DNA of 64,000 nt from Candidatus Obscuribacterales bacterium. GTDB lineage: Bacteria > Cyanobacteriota > Vampirovibrionia > Obscuribacterales > Obscuribacteraceae. This document shows positions 32,990-41,453 of this stretch, one piece after another. Numbering within the stretch: position 1 is the first letter of the stretch; each line of letters begins with the position of its first letter. The translations under genes and the position numbers were made by a program. The notes beneath the pieces are model-generated. The model did not search any database and had not been told where the DNA came from. It saw only the letters and a list, made by a program, of their open reading frames with translations. The stretch is from positions 124,001-188,000 of the forward strand of contig JAIETZ010000013.1 of assembly GCA_019744775.1 (NCBI GenBank), read 5' to 3'.

Positions 32990-34205
32990 GTACAGATTGC
33001 AAATCTGTTTTAAGATCGTCCATCGATTGATAACGATTCATCGGATCGAGTTCAAGCGTCTTTCTCACGATGTCGTTGAGCAAGGGCGGAATATGCGCTT
33101 CCGGATTTAGATCCATCAAGTGGGGCGGTCTTTCATGCAAACGCTTGTGAATGGTTTCCATGACGGTTTCGCCATGAAATGGTGCTTCGCCGGTAAGAGT
33201 CTCGCATATCACGCAGCCTAGTGAAAAAATATCCGCGCGCTGATCTTGTTTGCTGCTTGTGCACTGCTCAGGACTTACATACAGCGGGCTGCCGCAAAAC
33301 TCGCCGGTGCGAGTCAATTGCTGTGAGGTATCAAGTAATTTGGCAATTCCGAAATCAAGCAGCTTTGGTATCTCTTCGCCGTTTTCTTCAGACAGCATGA
33401 TGTTGCTGGGTTTGAGATCGCGATGGATAACGCCATGATCGTGAGCGTAAGATAATGCATCGCAGACTTTTACAAATATATTTATCGCGCGACGCACTTC
33501 CAGCCTTTGATTCAACACAAGCAGATTATATAGAGTGCGCCCCTCAATGAAATCCATCACCATAAATGGTCGACCATCACTGAGAACTCCATAGTCGTGC
33601 ACCGTGGCTATGTTTGGGTGTTTCAAGCTGTCCACTGCTTGAGCCTCTCGCTTGAAACGTGCCACCACAACTTGATCGGTGGCATATTCTGGACGCAAAA
33701 GCTTAAGTGCAACAAGTTTGTCCAGAAATTTGTGGTGCGCTTTGTAAACCATACCGACGCCGCCTTCTCCTATTATCGAGATGATTTGGTATTTCTCGGC
33801 AATAATGGCGCCGTTTTCAAAATGCAAAGTGCCTTTTGGTTGTTGTCGCCGCCTAATGAGCGCCTTAATGCGCATGGAAAATTCCTTGGGATTAAACGGT
33901 TTTGTTAAATAGTCATCGGCGCCGGCATCGAAACCCGCCTCTTTGTCTTCCATCAATTTTCTGCCGGTGAGCATCAAAACAGGAGTCGTTCCGCCGGCGT
34001 CTCGAAAGTTTTTGAGAATGTCAATGCCGGACATGCCGGGCAATTCCCAGTCGAGTATAAGCAAATCAAAAGTCGTCTTTTGCAGGCATTGAAATGCATC
34101 TAGTCCATTATCGAAAACATTGACCTGGTACTCTTCCTTAAGCAAGCGCTCGTGCATCATCGCTCTTAGATCATCGTGATCTTCTACGAGCAAAATGCGA
34201 GGCAT
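32976..34205 (-). CDS. Response-regulator receiver fused to a Ser/Thr protein kinase
   Basis: Residues 1-120 are a complete CheY-like receiver: acidic pocket VEDHDD (8-12), phospho-acceptor Asp52 in LLILDWELPG, Thr80 and Lys102 in LTKPFNP. A full Hanks-type kinase follows from about 138: glycine loop GEGGVGMVYKA, Lys168 in ALKLL, HRDLKPSN (261-268), DFG (284-286) and SPEQC. There is no membrane segment, so it is cytoplasmic. Phosphorylation by a histidine kinase could thus gate Ser/Thr kinase output. ATG 34205 with AGGGGA upstream is chosen. It begins 1 nt after the upstream kinase-TPR gene. Confidence 0.93.
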   Translation of the reverse strand: MPRILLVEDHDDLRAMMHERLLKEEYQVNVFDNGLDAFQCLQKTTFDLLILDWELPGMSGIDILKNFRDAGGTTPVLMLTGRKLMEDKEAGFDAGADDYLTKPFNPKEFSMRIKALIRRRQQPKGTLHFENGAIIAEKYQIISIIGEGGVGMVYKAHHKFLDKLVALKLLRPEYATDQVVVARFKREAQAVDSLKHPNIATVHDYGVLSDGRPFMVMDFIEGRTLYNLLVLNQRLEVRRAINIFVKVCDALSYAHDHGVIHRDLKPSNIMLSEENGEEIPKLLDFGIAKLLDTSQQLTRTGEFCGSPLYVSPEQCTSSKQDQRADIFSLGCVICETLTGEAPFHGETVMETIHKRLHERPPHLMDLNPEAHIPPLLNDIVRKTLELDPMNRYQSMDDLKTDLQSVLTSL

Positions 34206-34206
34206 T

Positions 34207-36102
34207 TTATTTCCCCTGCGGACGATTAGCATTTTCAATTTGCGCCAATCGTTTTTCTACAGCTTCCGCTTCAGGAAAACGACTTGTCTTTCTAAGTAGA
34301 TCTGCATAGTCTCTCAATGGTTCGTCAAGACTTATGTCGTTGGGCCCTTGAGTTTCGTATGCGCTAATTGCCTTTTTGTACATCGCCTCGGCTTCAATAT
34401 ATTTGTCTTGGCGCTGGTACAACAGTCCCAGGTTGGTCAAAATATCGGCAGTAGCTGGATTGTTGGCACCAAGAGTGGCTTCTCTGATTTTCAGGGCGCG
34501 GCTGTATTCGTCTTTCGCCTGTGCGTACTTGCCTGTTGCAGAATGAAGCATGCCGAGACTGTTGAGAGTCACTGCAGCAGATTCATCGTCTGGCTCGCCA
34601 TCTTTAGATTTTATTGTTAGTGATCTTGTGAAGAAGTCTTCCGCTTGCTTGAATTTGCCTTGCTTGCGGTAAATGGCACCTAGATTGTCCAGACAATCGG
34701 CCACTTCTGGGCTTTCGGGACCATTGAGTCGTTCGCGAATTTGCTGGCTGTCAAACAAACATTTCTCTGCTTTCTTATAGTTTTCTGTCAGCCTGTACAA
34801 AGCACCTAAGTCATGCAAGCTGTCGCCCAATTTTTCGTTTGTAATTCCAAGTTTTTTTGCTTCAATTACAGCTTGCTCAGTCGAGCGAATCGCTTTATTG
34901 AAGTCATATTCCTGCACGGCCTTTTCCGACTCGTCCGTCAATTCTTGCCAACGCTTGCTGGCTAGGCTCTGTTGATATGGACCTTGAGGTGAAAGCATAG
35001 CCCAGCCTATGAGCAAAATACCTGCTAGGACTCCGGCTCCAATGCCGGCGTAAAGTTGCTTTTTGCTTACAGGTGGCTGCCAGCCTGTTGCTCTCAATGT
35101 CGGAGCTTTTCCGTGACTGTCTTTCCAGTCTGTAGGTCCTCCGGCAATTAGTAGGTCTTCCTTGAACTCTGCCATTGTTTGATAACGTTTGTCAGGCTCT
35201 TTGGCAAGCGCTTTCCAAACAACAGCCTCGATTGCTTCAGGAATATATTCTTCAGGAAGGGCATCGGCAAAATGCGGAGGCTCCTGAACAAGGTGTTTGT
35301 TCATGGTGTCGACGGCGTTGCTTCCGAGGCATGGCGGACGACCTGTTAGTGTTTCGTAAATCACACAACCCAGTGAATAAATGTCAGAGCGCACATCAAG
35401 TTGTCTGCCCAGGATTTGTTCAGGGCTCATGTACAGCGGTGTGCCGAAAATTTCTCCAGTCTGCGTGAGCTTCACTGCCTCTTCTCCATCACGCGGAAGC
35501 ATTTTGGCAATTCCAAAGTCGACCACTTTGACTATCTCATGTCCATCCTCATCAACGGTGAGCATGATATTTGCCGGCTTAATGTCTCGGTGGATGATGT
35601 TCTTGTGGTGGGCATGTGTGAGCGCGTCGCAGGCTTGCGTGAAAATTTCTACGCAGCGTTTTACTGGTAGATGCTTCTGTTGTTTGACAATATCGGACAG
35701 GCTTTCCCCCTGCAGGTAGTCCATTACTAGATAAGGTAAACCTTGCGATGAAAGACCAAAGTCAAAAACCAAAATGACATTAGGGTGAGTAAGCGCACTT
35801 ACAGCCTTTGCTTCCTGCTGGAAGCGGCTGATAGTAACAGGGTCGCTTATTAAGTCTGCATGCAGCATTTTAATTGCCACGATGCGGTCCATGAGCAGGT
35901 GCTGGCCCTTATAGACTACACTCATGCCGCCGCGTCCAATCTTGGACAAGATTTTATAGCGCCCGGCCAGCGTAGTGCCGATGAGCGAGTCTTTCAGCTG
36001 CAGCTTGGTGCCGTCCAAGGGGCAGGTGTCATTTATGCCAGGAAAGTCCGAGCCGCAGGTAGGGCAGGACTTAGTCAGCTCTCTTTCAATGCTTGATTCC
36101 AT
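34207..36102 (-). CDS. Membrane Ser/Thr protein kinase with N-terminal Cys motif and C-terminal TPR array
   Basis: The layout is: CPTCG-x9-CPLDG motif (13-31); Hanks kinase with GRGGMSVVYKG (56-66), Lys78, HRDIKPAN (171-178), DFG (195-197) and SPEQ (226-229); one membrane segment (351-370); then about six TPR units of the kinesin-light-chain type (for example LGALYRLTENYKKAEKCLFD and its repeats). The TPR array would lie outside the membrane and could sense or bind envelope proteins. All catalytic residues are intact. It is the first gene of an operon with the receiver-kinase fusion and resembles the kinase at 4411. Confidence 0.94.
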   Translation of the reverse strand: MESSIERELTKSCPTCGSDFPGINDTCPLDGTKLQLKDSLIGTTLAGRYKILSKIGRGGMSVVYKGQHLLMDRIVAIKMLHADLISDPVTISRFQQEAKAVSALTHPNVILVFDFGLSSQGLPYLVMDYLQGESLSDIVKQQKHLPVKRCVEIFTQACDALTHAHHKNIIHRDIKPANIMLTVDEDGHEIVKVVDFGIAKMLPRDGEEAVKLTQTGEIFGTPLYMSPEQILGRQLDVRSDIYSLGCVIYETLTGRPPCLGSNAVDTMNKHLVQEPPHFADALPEEYIPEAIEAVVWKALAKEPDKRYQTMAEFKEDLLIAGGPTDWKDSHGKAPTLRATGWQPPVSKKQLYAGIGAGVLAGILLIGWAMLSPQGPYQQSLASKRWQELTDESEKAVQEYDFNKAIRSTEQAVIEAKKLGITNEKLGDSLHDLGALYRLTENYKKAEKCLFDSQQIRERLNGPESPEVADCLDNLGAIYRKQGKFKQAEDFFTRSLTIKSKDGEPDDESAAVTLNSLGMLHSATGKYAQAKDEYSRALKIREATLGANNPATADILTNLGLLYQRQDKYIEAEAMYKKAISAYETQGPNDISLDEPLRDYADLLRKTSRFPEAEAVEKRLAQIENANRPQGK

Positions 36103-36204
36103 TGGAATTTGAATCCCCTAAAGAACTAGTCTAAACGAGAAACAATTACTTGGGTTGCTTATGTCAAGGCGATTGAAATATACCTCTATTTTGGCGGCTG
36201 ATAA

Positions 36205-36474
36205 TTAGTACCATCTACGATGTCTTCTATCCCAATAAGCCTCCCTATCCCATCTGTTGTGATGTTTGTACCAGCCTCTATGTAATCCATTATCGCGGCG
36301 ATAGTATGGATTTACGTACGCTCTGCGTCTAAAGTTGTCGCGGTAATAAGGACTGCGGTAGTGCGTTCTACCATCAAGATCTACATACACTGATTGTCCT
36401 TGAGCAACCTGCGGCATGCTCAGCACGGAAACAAACATTGCTGTACTTAAGGTGAACCAAGCTAATCTCTTCAT
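36205..36474 (-). CDS. Small secreted Tyr/Arg/Trp-rich protein
   Basis: An 89-residue product from ATG 36474 with AGGAGG 7 nt upstream. It has a signal peptide (RLAWFTLSTAMFVSVLSMPQVAQG), then a mature part dominated by Tyr, Arg, Asp and Trp: THYRSPYYRDNFRRRAY, NPYYRRDN, WDREAYWDRRHRRWY. Such composition suggests an envelope protein that binds anionic polymers, but no family is recognised. It is flanked by the kinase operon and a TPR gene on the same strand, with gaps of about 100 nt. Confidence 0.82.
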   Translation of the reverse strand: MKRLAWFTLSTAMFVSVLSMPQVAQGQSVYVDLDGRTHYRSPYYRDNFRRRAYVNPYYRRDNGLHRGWYKHHNRWDREAYWDRRHRRWY

Positions 36475-36564
36475 ATTTAAACCTCCTGGGCTCAGGAAGT
36501 TTCGATGCTGTATGGGAGGAGAAGTTCCCTTTTGTTAGATCTTGAGACAGTTTGGCACAATCAA

Positions 36565-37119
36565 CTAGTCTGATTCGTCTATATCACTTAATGGCTGTAC
36601 ATCAAGGCTGCGACCGCCGCTCATCATACTTGTTACCGTAGCAAGTTCGGTGACGAGTTTGGCACGGTCATTTGGGGGCACATCTAATTGCAATGCACTG
36701 CCCAAGGCATCACGTGCTTCTGAATATTTCTTCTGCACGTATAAGACGCTGGATAAGCGATGCCAGGATTTCCAGTCGCTTGATCTTAGACTGAGAGCCT
36801 TACGGTAAGCAGATTCTGCGTCTTCCATCTTGCCGCCGGATGCCTCAATGGCGCGTCCTAGATGATAGAAATATTTGTGGTCGTAAGGATAAAGGGTAAT
36901 GGCGGCATTAAAATGCTCGATGGCTCGTTGATATTGCTTTACTTTCATATCAGCCATACCGGCCTGGAATTCGGGTTTGGATGACTGCCACTGTTCGATG
37001 CTTCCAACACCAGGGAATGTGTCTTTGACGACGACGACCTGTGTTTGTGCCTGCACAGGCATTTGTATGTTGATGGTTAATGACAAAAGCGCAATTATTG
37101 GCAAGATTCTAGCTCGCAT
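36565..37119 (-). CDS. Secreted TPR-repeat protein
   Basis: From ATG 37119 (GGAGG upstream) there is a signal peptide (ARILPIIALLSLTINIQMPVQA), then a TPR region of about three units: MKVKQYQRAIEHFNAAITLY, KYFYHLGRAIEASGGKMEDA, WHRLSSVLYVQKKYSEARDA. TPRs mediate protein binding; a role in the envelope is inferred from the signal peptide. The 184-residue protein is divergent from the GNAT gene. Its partner is unknown. Confidence 0.83.
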   Translation of the reverse strand: MRARILPIIALLSLTINIQMPVQAQTQVVVVKDTFPGVGSIEQWQSSKPEFQAGMADMKVKQYQRAIEHFNAAITLYPYDHKYFYHLGRAIEASGGKMEDAESAYRKALSLRSSDWKSWHRLSSVLYVQKKYSEARDALGSALQLDVPPNDRAKLVTELATVTSMMSGGRSLDVQPLSDIDESD

Positions 37120-37234
37120 TATGCCTCCAGTTTTTTGGGTATGTCTAACCTGACTTAGCTATGCCCGATTATGCGACCAAGCTTACATTGTGTAACGGGC
37201 GTGCTGATAGAATTGATATTCACGGTGAAATGAT

Positions 37235-37726
37235 ATGAATTCCGTAATTGAGCCACTCTCGGACAAATATCGCAATTGCGTGGCCGAAAGGACTAATGAA
37301 CTTTTCGGCGGCACGACTGTGGTCAGTCGCGGAGTCTTGCATGAGCCTGCGAAGTTGCCTGGCTTCATTGCTCTTAGTGGCAAGGAGCTTGTTGGGCTTG
37401 CTACTTACTTCATTTCTAGTAGTGAGTGTGAACTAGTTACAATCGATGCGCTAATTCGTGAGCGTTCGATAGGAACTCAACTCCTCGCTGCCGTTGAAGC
37501 TGTTGCCCAAGCTACTGATTGCCGTCGCTTATGGCTCGTCACAACCAACGACAATGTTGATGCACTGCGCTTTTATGAAAAGCGTGGCTATAGCGTGAAG
37601 CAAGTGCATAGAAATGCCATTGCCAAAAGTCGCATGATGAAACCGACAATCCCTGAATTTGGTAATTATGGAACTCCAATTCGCGATGAGATAGAGCTGG
37701 AAAAGGCTTTCTCAAAGCCTCTTTAG
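37235..37726 (+). CDS. GNAT-family N-acetyltransferase
   Basis: The 163-residue protein shows the GNAT core: strand ELVTIDALIRERSIGTQLLAAVEAVA, where RSIGTQL is the acetyl-CoA pyrophosphate loop (Q/RxxGxG/A type), then LWLVTTNDNVDALRFYEKRGY, a typical motif B. The second Gly of the loop is replaced (GTQ), a mild deviation. The acceptor substrate is unknown. ATG 37235 has only weak ribosome-binding sequence. It stands alone between divergent and downstream genes. Confidence 0.85.
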   Translation: MNSVIEPLSDKYRNCVAERTNELFGGTTVVSRGVLHEPAKLPGFIALSGKELVGLATYFISSSECELVTIDALIRERSIGTQLLAAVEAVAQATDCRRLWLVTTNDNVDALRFYEKRGYSVKQVHRNAIAKSRMMKPTIPEFGNYGTPIRDEIELEKAFSKPL

Positions 37727-37807
37727 ATAACAGGTTTAATTTAATAATTAAACTAGCTGGGTACGTAGATCTAGGATTTGCGGTAGTTGCTGGTTGGGGG
37801 CTTTCTT

Positions 37808-39151
37808 ATGACAGACAAGCGTGCAGAGATTAACAATCAGGCTCCGGATGCTAATGTCGGGCAGTCCAGCGAAAAGTTTTCACATGAAGCTCAAGAGAAA
37901 TTTTCCTTCAAAAGGGCTCTGGGAGCCATTGCTAAAGTTGGACTCAGCGCAGCCAGCAATTACATCGATGGTGGTCACCTGAACATTCCTTATGCTGGAG
38001 GCATTTATCCACCGCATGGCGGATATAATCACATTCCGGTCGACAAAATAGCTAGATCGCTTTCGCGTGCTACACAGCAACCTCATGATACTAGTCAGCC
38101 GACTGGCACTGGACAGCCAATTGACACAAGTCGACCGACAGGCACCAACTCGCCTTTCGATGCCCAGCAACAACAACCGCAGCAACCAACAGATGCTCAA
38201 TTGCGCGCTGCCTGGGATGCACAGCAAGCCCAGATCGCAGCTGATGCAGCTAAACAAGCCGCAGCTGATGCTGCTAGACTTGCGGCTCTGGCTGCCGAAC
38301 AGCAAAGACTGGCAGCTGCTAAGCAACATATGGCAGATGTTGTTCAGCATCAAAAAGACAATGTCAAAAATATGAATGCTGATATCAACAACGACACAAA
38401 TCCTTTTACCAATCGCAATAGGCACTATGAGTTGGTTGGGCACCAATCACCAGATGGACGAACTCAATACACTGTCGAAGAAAGACCTGGTCACATTGAG
38501 TACAGACCAGATGGATCAGCAGTAGTTACAGACAAGGCTCATGGAAATCGTCCGCTGAGCACGATAGCAGCAGATGGTCATCACCTTATTGATTACAGTT
38601 ACGATAATCAGGGACATCTAACGAGTCTAAAAGGAGCCGATGGACATCAGAATACTTTTGCCTACAATAATGACGGACAAATTTGTCAGTTCACCAGTCA
38701 CACTGGCGATACTTGGGTGAGCCAAAACAACGATGGCATTCACTGGCAATGCGTTGGCGGTCCATATACTGGTGAAACAAGCACTGGTCCGTTAGCTGTC
38801 AGACAAGATGGCACGCTGGCAATGATAAATATGGGACCACCAGTAGAGATGATGAAGTCGCACGTTAGAGGCGATGGACAATGGGATGATGGAAATTTAG
38901 ATCCATGGGTCGGCTGGAAGATGGTGATGGACGACTATTTTAAGAAAAATATCCCTGGGGGAATAACTCCTGATCAGATAAACGATAGATTGGCGAATCC
39001 GAAATCCGAATATGATCGATTTGTGATGTCGGCAATCAAGGCATTTCAGGACGACCGCGCAAGGCAGGCTGGTTTCGGGCTTGCTGTGCCGGTGGTCTTG
39101 CGCAACGAAGTCGATGCAATCGTTGATTACATCGTGAAGCAGACTACATAA
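37808..39151 (+). CDS. Protein with low-complexity N-terminus and YD/RHS-like repeat region
   Basis: From ATG 37808 (GGGGG about 8 nt upstream) the 447-residue protein has three parts. The first ~110 residues are rich in Pro, Thr and Gln (TSQPTGTGQPIDTSRPTGT). Next is an Ala/Gln-rich helical stretch (about 125-190). Then comes a beta region with YD-like units: RPDGSAVVTDKAHGN, DYSYDNQGHLTSLKGADG and AYNNDGQICQFTSHTGDTW. The C-terminal ~90 residues are predicted helical (DDYFKKNIPGGITPDQINDR). There is no signal peptide. YD repeats occur in RHS toxins and in cell-surface proteins; neither role is proven here. Confidence 0.75.
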   Translation: MTDKRAEINNQAPDANVGQSSEKFSHEAQEKFSFKRALGAIAKVGLSAASNYIDGGHLNIPYAGGIYPPHGGYNHIPVDKIARSLSRATQQPHDTSQPTGTGQPIDTSRPTGTNSPFDAQQQQPQQPTDAQLRAAWDAQQAQIAADAAKQAAADAARLAALAAEQQRLAAAKQHMADVVQHQKDNVKNMNADINNDTNPFTNRNRHYELVGHQSPDGRTQYTVEERPGHIEYRPDGSAVVTDKAHGNRPLSTIAADGHHLIDYSYDNQGHLTSLKGADGHQNTFAYNNDGQICQFTSHTGDTWVSQNNDGIHWQCVGGPYTGETSTGPLAVRQDGTLAMINMGPPVEMMKSHVRGDGQWDDGNLDPWVGWKMVMDDYFKKNIPGGITPDQINDRLANPKSEYDRFVMSAIKAFQDDRARQAGFGLAVPVVLRNEVDAIVDYIVKQTT

Positions 39152-39162
39152 TGCTGTTCTAT

Positions 39163-39657
39163 CTAGGCAATTGTTTTCTTGCGTGATTTACTGCCAGCAA
39201 ATTCTTTCTTGAGCAGGCGATCGAGATTCATTTCCAAAGTTGAAACGCGGATCTTCAGTTCTTCAAGCTGTCCTTTGTTGGGAGCCTTTTGATTGCGTGC
39301 TTTTGTAGCTCCTTCCCGGTGCTCCCAAGTAAAGAGCAGGTAATCAACAATTTCTCCTGTGGAACATTCGAAGTCTTCGGCGATTTCCTTTATTCGTTTC
39401 TTTGTCTCTGGACGGACATCAGAATTTAACGCAACACCACCTTTTGCTGGACGTCCTGGTCTTGAATAACCGGGTACTCGTCCCTCTAAGTAAGCTTCGT
39501 AAGCGTCATCTAAAAGATCAGAGAATGTTTTTGCAGCTTCTTGTGGTGTGTCACCGACACCGAGCACAGAATCGAACAATGGAGATTCTTTCAAGTAGCA
39601 TTCATCTTCTTCGCACCAGTAAAGAACTGCTGTCTTGGCGATAGCCTTCTTATTCAC
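39163..39657 (-). CDS. HicB-like protein with ribbon-helix-helix domain (antitoxin-like)
   Basis: Residues about 10-58 resemble the HicB partial RNase-H fold (VLYWCEEDECYLKESPLFDS, VGDTPQEAAKTFSDLLDDAY). Residues 75-112 look like a ribbon-helix-helix DNA-binding domain (VRPETKKRIKEIAEDFECST). The last 30 residues form a coiled-coil-like helix with a basic tail. HicB antitoxins neutralise HicA and repress their own promoter. Start is GTG 39657, preceded by AAAGGAGG and overlapping the upstream gene's stop as GTGA. The pair is thus tightly coupled. Confidence 0.72.
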   Translation of the reverse strand: MNKKAIAKTAVLYWCEEDECYLKESPLFDSVLGVGDTPQEAAKTFSDLLDDAYEAYLEGRVPGYSRPGRPAKGGVALNSDVRPETKKRIKEIAEDFECSTGEIVDYLLFTWEHREGATKARNQKAPNKGQLEELKIRVSTLEMNLDRLLKKEFAGSKSRKKTIA

Positions 39658-39887
39658 TGTTCCTCCTTTTGTTCATCACTTGCTCGCTTTTCCTGAATCA
39701 ATTTCAAGAACCGCTTTACCCATGAACGTTTGACTTCACGACCGCGAACACTTGCAAAACCGGTTACGCGCAAATTGTCTTTGTTGTCTCGCACTTCCCA
39801 TTCTTTTGTGGTTTTTTCAATTCGACAATCCCATTTGTGTACAAGCAGTCTGAAATCTCCAAGGCGCATTGGCGAGTTGTCGCCCAT
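39654..39887 (-). CDS. HicA-like small protein lacking the catalytic histidine
   Basis: From ATG 39887 (AAAGGAGG 7 nt upstream) the 77-residue protein follows the HicA plan: initial helix FRLLVHKWDCRIEKTT, a strand-turn-strand EWEVRDNKDNLRVTGFASV, and final helix VKRSWVKRFLKLIQEKR. In HicA toxins the first strand carries a GSHH-type motif with the catalytic His; here the same place reads KTTKEWEV, with none. It may be an inactive relative, a different RNA-binding protein, or not HicA at all. It is first in a two-gene operon with the HicB-like gene. Confidence 0.6.
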   Translation of the reverse strand: MGDNSPMRLGDFRLLVHKWDCRIEKTTKEWEVRDNKDNLRVTGFASVRGREVKRSWVKRFLKLIQEKRASDEQKEEQ

Positions 39888-39903
39888 AATTGGCCTCCTT
39901 TTC

Positions 39904-39942
39904 AGTATAATAAATGGCACCTAATATGACAATATGGGCACC
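39904..39942 (-). promoter_or_regulatory. Promoter and direct-repeat operator of the HicBA-like operon
   Basis: On the minus strand TTGTCA (39932-39927) and TATACT (39909-39904) are separated by exactly 17 bp. GGTGCC occurs twice, at 39942-39937 and 39921-39916, spaced 21 bp apart, which is two helical turns. One lies just upstream of the -35 box and the other between -35 and -10. This layout suits repression by the ribbon-helix-helix protein encoded downstream. Confidence 0.6.
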
Positions 39943-40071
39943 CAAAAGATGCAATCCGAATTTTGCGCCGCTATAGTGGGACACACGAATCGAATGCCGT
40001 ATAAATGTATGGCTATTTTGACTGATTCAATAAAATTGGCAAGTTAAATTAACGGAGATCGAAGTTTTCTT

Positions 40072-41412
40072 TTAGTGAATATCGATATTTGCTGTCTTGC
40101 GATACTCTTCCATCTTGCCCCACTCCTGGACAACAGCTGGTTTTGCTTTGCTTAGCTCATTCCAGGTGATGTGCGGGCGGCCGGTTTCGTGTTCGACCAT
40201 CGTGATGCAATCGTCTATTGGGCAGACGCGTGAGCAGAGGTCACAGCCTACGCAGTCGTCTTCGCGGACGACTGGCCATAGACGTTCGTTTACACGGCTG
40301 TCGATTTTCAATTCCTTCAAGTCTATGCACTGGTGGGCTGCATCTTCACAGGCAATGTAGCAGAGATTACACTGAATACACTTGTCGTGGTTGATGCGGG
40401 CGACAGTCTGGAAACCGAGGTCAAAGTCTCCAAAGTTGGAGATTCTGTGCACTGACTTGCCGATGATTTCATCCATTGTCTTGAAGCCTTTGTCGTCCAT
40501 CCAGTTGGATAGACCGTCAATCAAATCTTCAACGACACGGAAGCCGTAGTGCATTACAGAAGTACAGACTTGTACGGAAGTTGAGCCTAGGAGAATAAAC
40601 TCCAAGGCATCTTTCCATGTTTCGATGCCGCCCATGCCTGAGATTGGCAGTCTTGCTTTCTGTACTTCTAGATCGCTGGCGACAGCAGAAAGTAAGTGCA
40701 GCGCAATTGGTTTGACTGCTGGTCCGGCATAACCACCGTGTCCGCCTTTGCCACCGACGTTTGGTTTGATTTCAAACGTATCGGTATCGACGCCAATGAT
40801 GCTGTTGATGGTGTTGATGAGCGAGATGGCTGAAGCTCGTCCTTTAACTGCTGCGCGTGCCGGTTGCACAATGTCGGTGACGTTTGGTGTCAGTTTGACG
40901 ATGACAGGCTTGGTGGCGACATCCATTACCCATTCGGTAACCATGCAGGTGTATTCCGGCACTTGTCCCATAGCTGAGCCCATGCCGCGCTCGGACATGC
41001 CGTGAGGGCAGCCGAAATTCAATTCAAAACCGTCGGCGCCTGTTTGTTCAACGCGCTTGATTATCTCTTGCCAGGCTTCTTTCTTGGACTCAACCATGAC
41101 GCTGACAATAACTGCGTTGTTCGGGAAGTTGCGTTTGGTTTCGGCAATTTCCTTGAGGTTGATTTCAATGGGACGATCGGAGATGAGTTCGACGTTGTTT
41201 AAGCCGATTATCTTCGACCCTTTATAATCCATCGTTCCGTAGCGATTGCAGACATTCAATACAGGAGCGCCGATGGTTTTCCATACGGCACCTCCCCAGC
41301 CTGCTTCAAATGCTTTCTGGATTTGATAGCCTGAGTTAGTCGGTGGAGCAGAAGCCAGCCAAAAAGGATTTGGAGACTTGATACCGGCAAAATTGATTTC
41401 TAAGTTAGCCAT
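40072..41412 (-). CDS. preA: NAD-dependent dihydropyrimidine dehydrogenase subunit PreA
   Basis: PreA carries the FMN site and reduces uracil or thymine to the 5,6-dihydro form. The N-terminal TIM barrel is dihydroorotate dehydrogenase-like (FAGIKSPNPFWLASAPPTNS, GFELNFGCPHGMSERGMG). The C-terminus holds two [4Fe-4S] motifs: CIQCNLCYIACEDAAHQC and CVGCDLCSRVCPIDDC. The four ligands of each are complete. It follows preT, separated by 60 nt that contain a dispersed repeat. At 446 residues it is slightly longer than E. coli PreA. Confidence 0.94.
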   Translation of the reverse strand: MANLEINFAGIKSPNPFWLASAPPTNSGYQIQKAFEAGWGGAVWKTIGAPVLNVCNRYGTMDYKGSKIIGLNNVELISDRPIEINLKEIAETKRNFPNNAVIVSVMVESKKEAWQEIIKRVEQTGADGFELNFGCPHGMSERGMGSAMGQVPEYTCMVTEWVMDVATKPVIVKLTPNVTDIVQPARAAVKGRASAISLINTINSIIGVDTDTFEIKPNVGGKGGHGGYAGPAVKPIALHLLSAVASDLEVQKARLPISGMGGIETWKDALEFILLGSTSVQVCTSVMHYGFRVVEDLIDGLSNWMDDKGFKTMDEIIGKSVHRISNFGDFDLGFQTVARINHDKCIQCNLCYIACEDAAHQCIDLKELKIDSRVNERLWPVVREDDCVGCDLCSRVCPIDDCITMVEHETGRPHITWNELSKAKPAVVQEWGKMEEYRKTANIDIH

Positions 41413-41453
41413 TTTCCTATGTCCTACATTTGTAAATAGTTTGCATGGTCAGC

